Part shown: piece by piece, positions 55,712 to 63,955 of the stretch | Layout of the letters: each line of letters begins with the position of its first letter | Position numbering within the stretch: position 1 is the stretch's first letter | From: an uncultured Acidobacteriia bacterium | GTDB taxonomy: Bacteria > Acidobacteriota > Terriglobia > Bryobacterales > Bryobacteraceae | Length of the DNA: 64,000 nucleotides | Assembly: GCA_903851195.1 (NCBI GenBank) | Contig: CAINNJ010000051.1 | Location: forward strand, 33,218-97,217 | Direction of reading: 5' to 3' | Notes under the pieces: generated by a model | Database searches by the model: none | What the model saw: the letters and a program-made list of their open reading frames with translations, nothing else | What the model was told of the DNA's origin: nothing | Position numbers and translations under genes: made by a program

Positions 55712-56272
55712 ATGAAGCTCGGCTACGCTCGCGTCTCAACCGACGCTCAGGAAACTCACTTGCAGATGGACGCGCTCAAACGGGCGAAATGTACCCGTGT
55801 CTATGAGGAGAAGGCATCCGGGGCCAAATCGGATCGGCCCGAACTGATGAAGCTTCTCGACCACGCGCGCAAAGGCGATGTGGTTGTCGTGTGGAAACTG
55901 GACCGTCTGGCACGCTCACTTCGCCAGTTGATCGACACCACGGCTATGCTCAACGAGCGCGGCGTGGAGTTTCATTCCCTGACCGAGAACATCAACACGA
56001 CGACGCCCAGCGGAAAACTGACCTTTCACATCTTTGCCGCTCTAGCCGAGTTCGAGCGGGATATTCTGCGCCAGCGGGTTAACGCGGGCCTTGCGGCAGC
56101 ACGGCGGAGGGGCCGCGTGGGCGGCAGACCCAAGGCCCTCGACGACGCTGATTTAACGAAGGCGCGGGCACTGTTGCGGTCCGGCGAATACAGTAAAGTG
56201 CAGGTCGCTGATGAGCTTGAGGTCAGCCGCCACACGCTATGGCGGGCACTGGCGTTGGCGAAGACGAAATGA
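55712..56272 (+). CDS. serine resolvase (Tn552 BinL / TniR type)
   Basis: 186 residues, the usual small-resolvase size. N-terminal catalytic domain: LGYARVSTDAQETH (active Ser10), VVVVWKLDRLARSLRQLID, then AEFERDILRQRVNAGLAAAR and a C-terminal helix-turn-helix (YSKVQVADELEVSRHTLWRA). It resolves cointegrates made during replicative transposition. Divergent from the transposase across the putative res region. Confidence 0.92.
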   Translation: MKLGYARVSTDAQETHLQMDALKRAKCTRVYEEKASGAKSDRPELMKLLDHARKGDVVVVWKLDRLARSLRQLIDTTAMLNERGVEFHSLTENINTTTPSGKLTFHIFAALAEFERDILRQRVNAGLAAARRRGRVGGRPKALDDADLTKARALLRSGEYSKVQVADELEVSRHTLWRALALAKTK

Positions 56273-56338
56273 TCGGGGACGCCTTGGGCTGTCGATCTGG
56301 ACCGCAGCGCTGATATGCTGTTTTCAGCGAGAGGGCCT

Positions 56339-57277
56339 ATGAAGATTCCGCGAGTTGCCAGCATTTCGTTGCTTTTTGTGCTCTCTGGGGTATCAGGCAG
56401 TGCTGCGAGCATCACCATGGGTTACTACACAGTTGATGGAGTGCAAAACACGTGCGGGGGCCAAACGAGTTCTTCCTACGCGGGCGTTCCTGTGGTTCTT
56501 GCCGATTCCTGTAGCGGCGGAGGCAGCTTTCCCGGTGTTTACTCCCTAAATGCATCGACGACGATAGCGGCGGAGGCAGATCTCACTACTTTGCGTCTGA
56601 GTTTTACACTCGACGCTTCCGCCCACGGCCAAGTTAGAGAGGTCGGTGGACCCTATTCTCACGCCTCAATAGAGGTCGACGACAATGTTACGGTCACAGG
56701 GGGGAACGGAACCGGCTTCTTGTTGATGAACTGGCTAATCGACGGGGCCGCAAGCGCAAGTGGGTATTTCTCCAGCGTGACCGACGTGATTTTGCGTCCT
56801 ACAATAGTCGGATATTCCGCAGTCGCTTGTGGAGCAGACTTTGAGGCGATGGTTGCGAGTGGGTATTGCTCGTCCTCCCAGCCCTTCCTAACCCAAGAGA
56901 TTCCGTTCTCCTTCGGGCAGACGATCGGCATTACAACCACTCTTACTGCCTTAATCGGCGCGGGGCATCTGGACGGCAGTCTTGATGAGACTGGCGGTGG
57001 CAGTGTGAACTATTTTTCAAGTCCCGTAAGGCTGCAATCCGTCGTCGTACTGGACGGCAATCGCAATCCTGTGAGCGATGCAGCGGTCACCTCAGATTCT
57101 GGATTTATCTACCTGTCAGCCACTGAAGCGCCGGAACCAACCACCGCTTGGTTATTCCTCGTAGGCTGTGCTCTGCCAATCACTCGACTTTGCCTGCGGA
57201 AGCGTGCCAAAGGAACCCCCGCGGCCGTACCCGCAACCCCGGACCGACCAGTAGCGTCTTGGGTTCCATTGTGGTGA
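56339..57277 (+). CDS. PEP-CTERM exported protein 1 (transposon cargo)
   Basis: 312 residues from MKIPRVASISLLFVLSGV, preceded by GAGAGGGCC. A signal peptide, then Ser/Thr/Gly-rich mature region with paired Cys (NTCGGQT, DSCSGGGSF, VACGADF, GYCSSSQ), and a PEP-CTERM sorting segment APEPTTAWLFLVGCALPITR followed by an Arg/Lys cluster. About 20 extra residues after that cluster are unusual. PEP-CTERM proteins are handled by exosortase in organisms that have one; no exosortase gene is in the window. Function unknown. Confidence 0.78.
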   Translation: MKIPRVASISLLFVLSGVSGSAASITMGYYTVDGVQNTCGGQTSSSYAGVPVVLADSCSGGGSFPGVYSLNASTTIAAEADLTTLRLSFTLDASAHGQVREVGGPYSHASIEVDDNVTVTGGNGTGFLLMNWLIDGAASASGYFSSVTDVILRPTIVGYSAVACGADFEAMVASGYCSSSQPFLTQEIPFSFGQTIGITTTLTALIGAGHLDGSLDETGGGSVNYFSSPVRLQSVVVLDGNRNPVSDAAVTSDSGFIYLSATEAPEPTTAWLFLVGCALPITRLCLRKRAKGTPAAVPATPDRPVASWVPLW

Positions 57278-57303
57278 TAAGCTCATCCTTATCGGCGAGG
57301 GCT

Positions 57304-57873
57304 ATGAACATTCCACGAATCATCCGCATCGCATTCAGCCTCTTGGCACTGGGAGTCACAGGCGTTCGCGCTGCGACCATCACCTACGAGTTGTCAGCCA
57401 TCACATATTCTGTCAACCAATCTGGCGGAGTCCCGAGCGCACCAACGCCTTATCATATCGATGTCGCGGGAACGATTACGGCGGATGCGGTTACCGGCGT
57501 CCCTCAGTCATGGGATATTGTCGAATCAGTATTCAGCGCCAGCACGTTTGTTCAGCATGTGTCAGACGCGAATAGTGATATGGTCTTTATCTGCTGCGGT
57601 TATTCCTTCTTCGCATACGACAAGACATCTGGGTTTATCGTGTCTGCCTTGCAGTGGGACGCCCCCCTCGGTTCAGCATCCGTGATTCCCTTCGCGAACA
57701 ATGTCAACGCATACGATTACAATACCTTTGATCATTTCATTAGCCTCAACGGGACAGGGACGCTCACACTTGTGGGCGGTGAGATCGCGCCCGAACCTGC
57801 CACTTGGTTTCTGCAAGGCACCGGTCTTCTGGGACTTCTAATGCTTCGCCACGCCCATCGAGTCCGCCCATAG
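57304..57873 (+). CDS. PEP-CTERM exported protein 2 (transposon cargo)
   Basis: 189 residues from MNIPRIIRIAFSLLALGV (a longer ORF to 57148 runs over the previous gene). Signal peptide ends GVRAATI; the C-terminus reads APEPATWFLQGTGLLGLLML, then RHAHRVRP, a textbook PEP-CTERM. Its leader region and first codons resemble those of cargo gene 1 (GCGAGGGC-TATGAA-ATTCC), suggesting duplication of the expression signals. Mature parts share little. Function unknown. Confidence 0.78.
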   Translation: MNIPRIIRIAFSLLALGVTGVRAATITYELSAITYSVNQSGGVPSAPTPYHIDVAGTITADAVTGVPQSWDIVESVFSASTFVQHVSDANSDMVFICCGYSFFAYDKTSGFIVSALQWDAPLGSASVIPFANNVNAYDYNTFDHFISLNGTGTLTLVGGEIAPEPATWFLQGTGLLGLLMLRHAHRVRP

Positions 57874-57966
57874 CTGGACGCATGCGTTGTCGCACAAAGG
57901 ACTGGTTCTGAAACGCAAGCGCGGGGTGTGCAACCGGCGTGATCGTCAAATACTGCTGAAGAAAGC

Positions 57967-57991
57967 CCGCCAATTATCTCTGAAGATCACA
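57967..57991. repeat. transposon right terminal inverted repeat
   Basis: Reverse complement begins TGTGATCTTCAGAG and ends TTGGCGG; 24 of 25 bases match the left end at 53234-53258. It lies 94 bases after the second cargo gene. Confidence 0.9.
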
Positions 57992-57997
57992 TGTAAA
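57992..57997. repeat. target-site duplication, right copy
   Basis: TGTAAA immediately after the right inverted repeat, identical to 53228-53233. Removing the transposon and one copy would rejoin GAGGCCTGTAAATACGGGG. Confidence 0.85.
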
Positions 57998-58778
57998 TAC
58001 GGGGTTCCGCATGTTGCAAAAGTCAGCCGCAAAAATGACCGCAAATCGGGGCAACTGCACCGCCGTGGCTGGCGCGGGTACTGTTGCAAAGCTCTGTCGC
58101 GGAGGTTTGGGCGTGTTCCCGGCGAAACAGTCCGCACCCGCCGACTCACTTGAACAGTGTCGGCAATCTCCTTGACTGGCGACCGCGGTCTCCGCAGATC
58201 TTGCCATGCCCGCGTGTAACCGCCCACGGTTTATTGTTGCGAAGTCAAGTTGTCCGGCAACGCGCAAGCGTCGAAGAACCCGACGCCGTCCCCAAGTCCC
58301 GATGGCGGAAGCGCGCGGATCCGACCGGACCCGCCCGACATCTGCCGAAGATTGTCATCCCCCCGAACGGCGTTCATGGTCAGCCACGCCGGACTACTGG
58401 TGGGAAGGGGATTTCTCGACAGCTATCTGGTGCGGGGGCAGCGGTCAACAGCTTTAGCTGCGAATGTCTTTGCCTTGCGGAAGCCGGTTTAACAACTCGG
58501 CGCGCACCGCAAATCGAAATGCTTCCGTCGGGTCAGAGGATCGAAAATGATTGAATGCGATAGCCGGACTGAACACATTAGTGCCATAAACGGCAGATGA
58601 AGTACCAGGGACGCGCGAGCGGACTGATTCTGAGTTGTCACAGGGCCTCGTCTATATTGAAAAGTGGTTCACCTTAATAGGCTCTTCCGGCACACGCGAC
58701 GGTGGGATGGATAAGATCATGACTGAAATACTCCTCGATCGTCAGCGGGAGTTCCTGCGCTAAGTTCAAAAAGACAAG
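57998..58778. other. noncoding stretch between transposon and TIR gene
   Basis: About 780 bases. Open frames are Arg/Pro-rich without protein character. It must contain the promoter of the TIR gene. TGTTGCAAA occurs twice (near 58013 and 58082) but no complete insertion sequence is recognisable. Probably eroded mobile DNA. Confidence 0.5.
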
Positions 58779-61700
58779 ATGAAGTACAAGGCTTTCATCT
58801 CCTATCGCCACTCGCCGCAAAGCCGACTGCACGCTGAGCGGCTCGAAGGCGCGATCAAGAAGTATGCTCGGCCCTTGTGGAAGCCGCCCATGGCGATTTT
58901 CCGCGATGAACGCGTTCTTCGCCCGGGCGACGATCTGCCCTCGGGAATCCGAGCCGGTCTGGAAGAGTCTGAATTTCTCGTCTTTCTTGCATCGAAAGAA
59001 GCCGCCGAATCGGACTGGGTGTCGAAGGAACTCCGAATCTGGTGCGACGAGCTTAAGAGAACCAGCCATTTTTTGCCCGTTCACATTTCCGACCACATCA
59101 AAGTGGATATCGAAACTTCGCGCCTGGACTGGGAGAACACCGATGCGATTCCAGCAGGTATCGACAATCTGCAAATCCTACCGGTCTGGACCGATATGAC
59201 CTGGGCCAGCAAGGAAGAACATCTGGATCTCAGCAACGTGCGCTACAAGGCTGAGATCAATGCCATTGTAGCCAGTCTTCGTGGCGTTCTGCCGGGGACG
59301 ATGAACGACATAGAGGTTCTCACTCATCGGCGGAACATTTTGGCACGGAACATCGGCATCGGGCTGGTGTTTGCGTTCGCGGCAGTCGCAGTGTGGTTTG
59401 GAATTCAAGCCCGGCGGAGCGCCGCTTTTGCCGAGGGGCAGCGACTGGAGGCCATCCGCCAGGCCGGCATTGCAGTCCGGGCGCAGAAAGAGGCCGAAGG
59501 ACAGCGGGGAGTCGCCGAGGAACAGCGGAAGGCCGCTGTCCGCCAGGCCGAAATTGCTAAAGACCAGCGCGATACCGCTGTTGCCGAGCAACTGATTGCG
59601 CAGTCCAACGAAATGGTAATCACGCGCCCCGGCAACGTGATAGATGCAACAGCTTTGCTTCTGCAGTCGGCGGCGAGCAGGCCGTCGCCGGAGGCTGGAT
59701 TCGCGCTTCGAGAACAGCTTGGGCATCTTGCGCGTCCTGTTTTCCAAAATGGAGTCGGCTCGCCGGGGATCGCAATCCCATTCTTCTTCGACGGCGTGGC
59801 TGGCTTTCGGAAGGACAACTCCGGTCAACTGGAATACATCCCCTGGACCGTCGGTCAGAGCATCGGACGGCCGGATGAACCGGTAGAGCTGCAGAGAGCA
59901 AGAATCAACAAGCTTGATACGGTCGTGGTGGTCACTGCCGGAACAGCGTCGTGGGCGCGATGGCGCAGGCGGGGAGAGCTCGGATCGATCCCGACCAAAG
60001 ACTATCGTGTGTTCGATGTCGCGTTTCCATCCTCTGGTCGCCCGAAACTGGCCGGCAGCCGAGACGGCACGTCAATTGAGATCTACGAGTTCGGAAAGCA
60101 GAGGCCGACGTTGTCCATTCCGCATGGGCAGCCGATTGATCTTCTTGTTTACAGTTCTGACGCGAAATGGCTGGCAGCCGCGAGGTTCAAGCTTGAGACC
60201 ACTGGTAACGGTCCGGCTTCGGAGGTGACGATATTCGAGGCCGAGACCGGAAAGGAGTGGACGCGACTCAAGACATCCGGAACGATATCCGACTTTGCAT
60301 TCAGTCCCGTGGGAGAGCAGGCAGCCGCTCTCGAGGGCGGGACTGTGGTGGTGTGGGATATAGCGAAGAAGAGCCCGCCGCGTGAGCTGGATAGATGGCG
60401 AGGCGACACCATTGACTTCCTGAGCGGTTGGGACCGTGTCTTTTTCAGCGCGGACGGAAAGTCAATCGGTGCCGCAGGAGATAGCCGGCTCCGAATCTGG
60501 GATTCGACGAGAGGCCACTTGAAGATGAAGAGGGATCTCGGGGGGGTGATCCGTTGGGTAAGTTTCAGCGACAGGGGCAATCTGGCCGCCGTTACCGGTG
60601 CGGGCGGCGATATCCAAGTCTGGGATATCGAGGCGGAACGGATGATCTCATTGGTGCCTGCGATGCCCGGCCGGACACTTTTCCCCGTGCGGTTCGGACA
60701 CGTGAACCAGATGCTCCAAGTGACCGACGAAAGAAGTAACGCTCAGCTTTGGCAGATCGGAGATGAGCAGGAAACCTGGCGCTGGCCGCACCTGCCGCTG
60801 AGCTGGCTTCCGGACAGCCGGCGCTTTCTGGTGAGCGAGGGTAACGAGTTCTATCTGTGGAACGCCGATCGCGGCTCGGCAACTGTGTCGAACGAGATGC
60901 CGGCGACCGTGACGCTGCTTGCCGTCCGTCCTGGGGGAAAGATGGTGGCAGTGGCCGATGCAGAGGGATCAGTGCGGGTTTTCAATCTTCCTGATTTGGT
61001 TCCCGAAGCAAGAACGAACGGTGGTGCGTTTCCGAGAGTCCTCCAATGGGCGCCGGATGGCGGATCGCTGGTAGCTGTGGCCGACCGTCGGCTCTCGTTT
61101 TGGAGCTCTCCCGGCTTACGGGAGCGAAGCTTCGAGCCCGCAGCCTACGATCCGGATAAGCTGATCTTCTCCCCTGATGGACGATACTGCACGGTCGGGT
61201 ATGCGCCACGCAACTATGGAGGACCCGGCTCTGTTCAACCGCTACAGCTCTGGGACACACGAACGGGCAAAGTGATTCGGCAGGTGGCGCACGGGCAGGT
61301 CCCCGAGTATGTGGCTTTCGCGCCTCACGCTCCTTATCTGGTCACCTCAGCAGAGGGACTGATCCGGATCTGGCGGTACCCAGATCTTAAGGAACTGGTG
61401 AGGTGGAAAGCCTCACAGGGCTTTCACTCAATCACTCTTAGTCCCGACGGCTCGACTATTGCAGCGGTGCTCAATGATAGGATCGGCCTTTGGAAGGTAC
61501 CGTCCGGCGAGAAACTAGGAACCATTACGCCGGATGGTAAACAGACCTCGGTAGTAGCGTTCACGCCCGACTCACGGGCGATTGTCGCAGTCTCCGATAT
61601 TGCAGAGGACAGCGCGCTGACGCAGGCATGGAGTTGGCCGGAATTGAAGCTCATCGCTCGGTTTCTTGGGGGTTCCGGGTCGGGGCCCGAAATCTCATTC

Positions 61701-61931
61701 AGTCCCGATGGTGCTTACCTCGTGCTCCATCAGATCGACCACCTTGAGCGTTATCTGTGGCGAACCGAGGATCTGATACCGCAGGGTTGCCGAACGCTGA
61801 GAGAAATTGCCGGAGACCGCCCACGGCTGCCGTCATGGTGCGGGGCGCAACGGAGCCAGGCATTGGGCAATGCCCGAGGCTCTGCTCGCAATGAATCTAA
61901 TGCCGGAGTGAAAGGACGAAGTGGCCGTTGA
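58779..61931 (+). CDS. TIR - transmembrane - coiled coil - beta-propeller (WD40-type) protein
   Basis: 1050 residues, intact. Residues 1-130 are a TIR domain: KYKAFISYRHSPQS, FRDERVLRPGDDLPSGIRAG, FLVFLASKEAAESDWVSKEL with candidate catalytic Glu84 in W-x-x-x-E-L. Residues about 188-207 are one membrane helix (NIGIGLVFAFAAVAVWFGI). About 208-280 form a charged coiled coil with repeating RQAxIAxxQ units. About 330-1010 are WD40-like blades (AFSPVGEQAAALEGGTVVVW; LRIWDSTRGH; IQVWDIEAE; LTLSPDGS-type turns). Bacterial TIR proteins often cleave NAD+ in phage defence; that role here is inference. No nucleotide-binding STAND module is visible. Confidence 0.85.
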   Translation: MKYKAFISYRHSPQSRLHAERLEGAIKKYARPLWKPPMAIFRDERVLRPGDDLPSGIRAGLEESEFLVFLASKEAAESDWVSKELRIWCDELKRTSHFLPVHISDHIKVDIETSRLDWENTDAIPAGIDNLQILPVWTDMTWASKEEHLDLSNVRYKAEINAIVASLRGVLPGTMNDIEVLTHRRNILARNIGIGLVFAFAAVAVWFGIQARRSAAFAEGQRLEAIRQAGIAVRAQKEAEGQRGVAEEQRKAAVRQAEIAKDQRDTAVAEQLIAQSNEMVITRPGNVIDATALLLQSAASRPSPEAGFALREQLGHLARPVFQNGVGSPGIAIPFFFDGVAGFRKDNSGQLEYIPWTVGQSIGRPDEPVELQRARINKLDTVVVVTAGTASWARWRRRGELGSIPTKDYRVFDVAFPSSGRPKLAGSRDGTSIEIYEFGKQRPTLSIPHGQPIDLLVYSSDAKWLAAARFKLETTGNGPASEVTIFEAETGKEWTRLKTSGTISDFAFSPVGEQAAALEGGTVVVWDIAKKSPPRELDRWRGDTIDFLSGWDRVFFSADGKSIGAAGDSRLRIWDSTRGHLKMKRDLGGVIRWVSFSDRGNLAAVTGAGGDIQVWDIEAERMISLVPAMPGRTLFPVRFGHVNQMLQVTDERSNAQLWQIGDEQETWRWPHLPLSWLPDSRRFLVSEGNEFYLWNADRGSATVSNEMPATVTLLAVRPGGKMVAVADAEGSVRVFNLPDLVPEARTNGGAFPRVLQWAPDGGSLVAVADRRLSFWSSPGLRERSFEPAAYDPDKLIFSPDGRYCTVGYAPRNYGGPGSVQPLQLWDTRTGKVIRQVAHGQVPEYVAFAPHAPYLVTSAEGLIRIWRYPDLKELVRWKASQGFHSITLSPDGSTIAAVLNDRIGLWKVPSGEKLGTITPDGKQTSVVAFTPDSRAIVAVSDIAEDSALTQAWSWPELKLIARFLGGSGSGPEISFSPDGAYLVLHQIDHLERYLWRTEDLIPQGCRTLREIAGDRPRLPSWCGAQRSQALGNARGSARNESNAGVKGRSGR

Positions 61932-62201
61932 ACGTTACCTCTGGGCAGTTAACCGGGCCGGCAGTTATTGTCGATAACAGGCCTTGTCACCAGCAACCCG
62001 CTGGAAGGTCTCGAAAATGGCGTTGGGGAGACACGCGCAAGCACCGGGCGTTCGGAACCCGCAGCTTCGACAAATGCCGGTCTTTACCATTCCCCGAACG
62101 CCGTTGGGGGACCTTCAAGGCGCGGCACTTCACCGCGATGCCGACTATGCGGCCAAGCGGCTTCTTTGTCCAAGCTTCGCACCCCGGGTTCATATAACCA
62201 G
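61932..62201. other. noncoding stretch between TIR gene and marR promoter
   Basis: About 270 bases without a recognisable gene; the frame open upstream of the MarR protein has no conserved content. No clear terminator for the TIR gene was seen. Confidence 0.5.
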
Positions 62202-62245
62202 TTGCCTTTCGTTTCCGTGGAAACTATAATGGTTTCCATGGAAAC
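62202..62245 (+). promoter_or_regulatory. sigma-70-type promoter with twin palindromic operators
   Basis: Minus-35 TTGCCT at 62202-62207, 17-bp spacer, perfect minus-10 TATAAT at 62225-62230. Two 14-bp palindromes flank the minus-10: GTTTCCGTGGAAAC (62211-62224) and GTTTCCATGGAAAC (62232-62245), identical but for one central base and 21 bp (two helical turns) apart. The expected transcription start (about 62237) coincides with the ATG at 62238, predicting a leaderless mRNA, and operator occupancy would block polymerase: autorepression by the MarR product is likely. Confidence 0.82.
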
Positions 62246-62705
62246 TGATAGCGGCGCTCAGGCCTCTCAGCTGGAAATGCATCTGGGGTACTGGCTCAGG
62301 AGAGTTTCTAACGCTGTTTCCGGTAGCTTTGCCCGGTCTCTGCAGGCGCGGCAAACATCCGTTGCCGAGTGGGTGCTCCTGTGTCACCTTCACGATCGGA
62401 AGCAGGCAACGCCGGGAGAGTTGGCCGAAGCACTGACGATGACTCGCGGCGCAATCTCCAAGGTCATCGACAAGCTTCAGGCGAAGGAATGGATCCAGAG
62501 CAGGATCAAGCCCGAGGACAATCGTGTCCAACTGCTTTCATTGACCGCTGCAGGCCGACGCGTTATTCCCCAACTGGCCGAGATTGCCGATCATAACGAT
62601 GATCGATTCTTCGCCTTCCTCAATACCGGGGAACGCCGGACGCTTCGCGATCTCCTCATCAGGCTCACAAATCACCACCAGATCCGCGACGTTCCGTTTG
62701 AGTGA
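62238..62705 (+). CDS. MarR-family transcriptional regulator
   Basis: 155 residues from METDSGAQASQLEMHLG. The ATG at 62238 is preferred over 62229 because the latter is inside the minus-10 box. Winged-helix core: SVAEWVLLCHLHDRKQATPG, ELAEALTMTRGAISKVIDKL, QAKEWIQSRIKPEDNRVQLL, LSLTAAGRRVIPQL. MarR dimers usually repress their own and a neighbouring gene when no ligand is bound. The palindromes overlapping its promoter are the obvious target; the adjacent DUF1398 gene is probably co-transcribed. Confidence 0.9.
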   Translation: METDSGAQASQLEMHLGYWLRRVSNAVSGSFARSLQARQTSVAEWVLLCHLHDRKQATPGELAEALTMTRGAISKVIDKLQAKEWIQSRIKPEDNRVQLLSLTAAGRRVIPQLAEIADHNDDRFFAFLNTGERRTLRDLLIRLTNHHQIRDVPFE

Positions 62706-62750
62706 AGACGCTCGGCCAATAAATCAAGAACTTACGGAGGAGAAAATCTT

Positions 62751-63167
62751 ATGAGCAAAGCGATTGAAAACTTGAACCAGGCAATGGAGAGGGCAGCGGC
62801 AGTCCGCCCAAAAGTGGGTGGCTTCCCCTTTCTGGCGGAGAGTCTGAGGCGTGCCGGGGTCATTCGAAATATCTGGTCTCTCCCGGCGTGCCAGAGCCTG
62901 TTTCTGACCAGTTTCGGGTCGGTGGTAATGCAGGGTGCACCTTTGCTAACTGGCGCAGCAGATGTACCGGCATTCGAACAGGATGCCCTCGTTAAAGCCT
63001 TGCGAGTCGATCAGGCCGGCGAAAGCACGTTCCGCGAGTTCCTCGCCGCCTCGTGGCGCGCGGGCGTAGTCCGTTACGATGTGGACTTTGCTGCGCGTAC
63101 GGTAGCTTACTTCGGTTGCAACGGCGAGAAGTACACCGAAGCATATCCGTCAGTCGAGATCGGCTAG
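62751..63167 (+). CDS. DUF1398 (YbcV-like) protein
   Basis: 138 residues with a strong GGAGGAG site 8 bases upstream. Characteristic segments: AAAVRPKVGGFPFLAESLRR, FLAASWRAGVVRYDVDFAAR and TVAYFGCNGEKYTEAYPSVE, matching the DUF1398 family (E. coli YbcV). Function is unknown. It follows marR by 45 bases on the same strand, so it is likely controlled by the same operator. Confidence 0.85.
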   Translation: MSKAIENLNQAMERAAAVRPKVGGFPFLAESLRRAGVIRNIWSLPACQSLFLTSFGSVVMQGAPLLTGAADVPAFEQDALVKALRVDQAGESTFREFLAASWRAGVVRYDVDFAARTVAYFGCNGEKYTEAYPSVEIG

Positions 63168-63280
63168 CCCGCCCGGACGGAGGCTCATGTAATCCCGGGT
63201 TTTCGCTGTCACATTGCAGCGAAAACGCGCGAACCGCTGAAGTGGCGCGTGGTTATCCAGAAGTCTGGTTCCGGGAGATC

Positions 63281-63544
63281 TCAACCGGAACGCAGCGGCG
63301 ACGTGGCCCGCAATTGTGGTGGAGAAGATGCTGTCCTACGCTTTGGGCCGCAAGCTTCAAAAATCTCTTCCGCGGTGAGACGTCCGTGCTGTTTTTCCCA
63401 GAGCGCGACGGCGGCCAAACCGGCACGCCGCTGCAGCGCCTCCCGCGCGGCGATCGTCATCCAGGCGGAGACGCTTACATTGTCCTGAGCGGCCGCCGCA
63501 AGGATGTTTTCGTGAACATCAGGGTCGATCGTGATCGCAAGCAT
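63281..63544 (-). CDS. putative ribbon-helix-helix antitoxin, no adjacent toxin
   Basis: 87 residues from MLAITIDPDVHENILAAAAQ. The first ~65 resemble CopG/VapB-type antitoxins: short strand LAITI, helices VSVSAWMTIAAREALQRRAG, and the common linker AAVALWEKQHGRLTAEEI. The last ~20 residues (PKRRTASSPPQLRATSPLRS) look like noise, so the true end may be lost. No PIN-domain or other toxin gene follows. Probably a remnant. Confidence 0.5.
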   Translation of the reverse strand: MLAITIDPDVHENILAAAAQDNVSVSAWMTIAAREALQRRAGLAAVALWEKQHGRLTAEEIFEACGPKRRTASSPPQLRATSPLRSG

Positions 63545-63664
63545 TGGTGATGGGTTGCCGCGCGGCATACAAAGTGTCCCACTCCAGCAGGATACCGTTT
63601 CCGTTGAACCGCCGACAGCGCCGGTTACCAACCGGCGCGCAGGTTTACGACGTGCCCTACAGGA

Positions 63665-63886
63665 TCAGATACCCGCGCCGGGCAGGCCGGTCGCGCGCAG
63701 CAGGAGTGACAGTTGACCGGCGTGAGGCAGGTCGTGATCGAGTAGGCCCCAGATGGTTTGGAGCGCCTCCGATTCGTCGGCAGTGAGCGCGTCGGCCGAG
63801 GATCCGCGCAGCAGGCGCTCTTCGATGATCCGCCACGTAGCTTCAAGGCCCTGCACGATTGATTTCGATACTCTGAATTGGCCCAC
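63665..63886 (-). pseudogene. C-terminal fragment of a DinB-family protein
   Basis: 73 residues. The end (ALQTIWGLLDHDLPHAGQLS, LLLRATGLPG) matches the last helices of DinB/DUF664-like four-helix proteins, including metal-type His residues. The N-terminal helices are missing: the open frame starts inside the 23-bp repeat array at 63879. The gene has been truncated, most likely by the element whose end the repeats mark. Confidence 0.65.
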
Positions 63887-63955
63887 TTCGATACTGCAAA
63901 CTGGCCCACTTTGATAGTCAGAGTTGGCCCACTTTGATGGTCTGGTCTGGCCCCC
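63879..63955. repeat. four 23-bp tandem repeats, probable insertion-sequence end
   Basis: TGGCCCACTT starts at 63879, TGGCCCACTTTGATAGTC at 63902, TGGCCCACTTTGATGGTC at 63925, and a partial TGGCCC at 63948: exact 23-bp periodicity. Such multiple short repeats resemble transposase-binding sites at IS21-type ends. The transposase genes would lie beyond the window. Confidence 0.65.

Larger units (their letters stand above)
53234..57991. mobile_element. complete Tn552/Tn402-like transposon with PEP-CTERM cargo
   Basis: 4758 bp bounded by 25-bp inverted repeats starting TGTGATCTTCAGAG (left 53234-53258, right 57967-57991, 24 of 25 matching) and 6-bp TGTAAA duplications. Inside, from left to right: AAA helper and DD(35)E transposase on the minus strand, then, divergently, a serine resolvase and two PEP-CTERM genes. 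Helper and transposase lengths (274 and 488 residues) are close to the 271 and 480 of Tn552. The ends look intact, which suggests recent insertion. Confidence 0.88.

Noticed and set aside
58077..58096. GGTACTGTTGCAAAGCTCTG, similar to IS6-family ends
   Set aside because: Only about a dozen bases resemble an IS end and no transposase or partner repeat is found.
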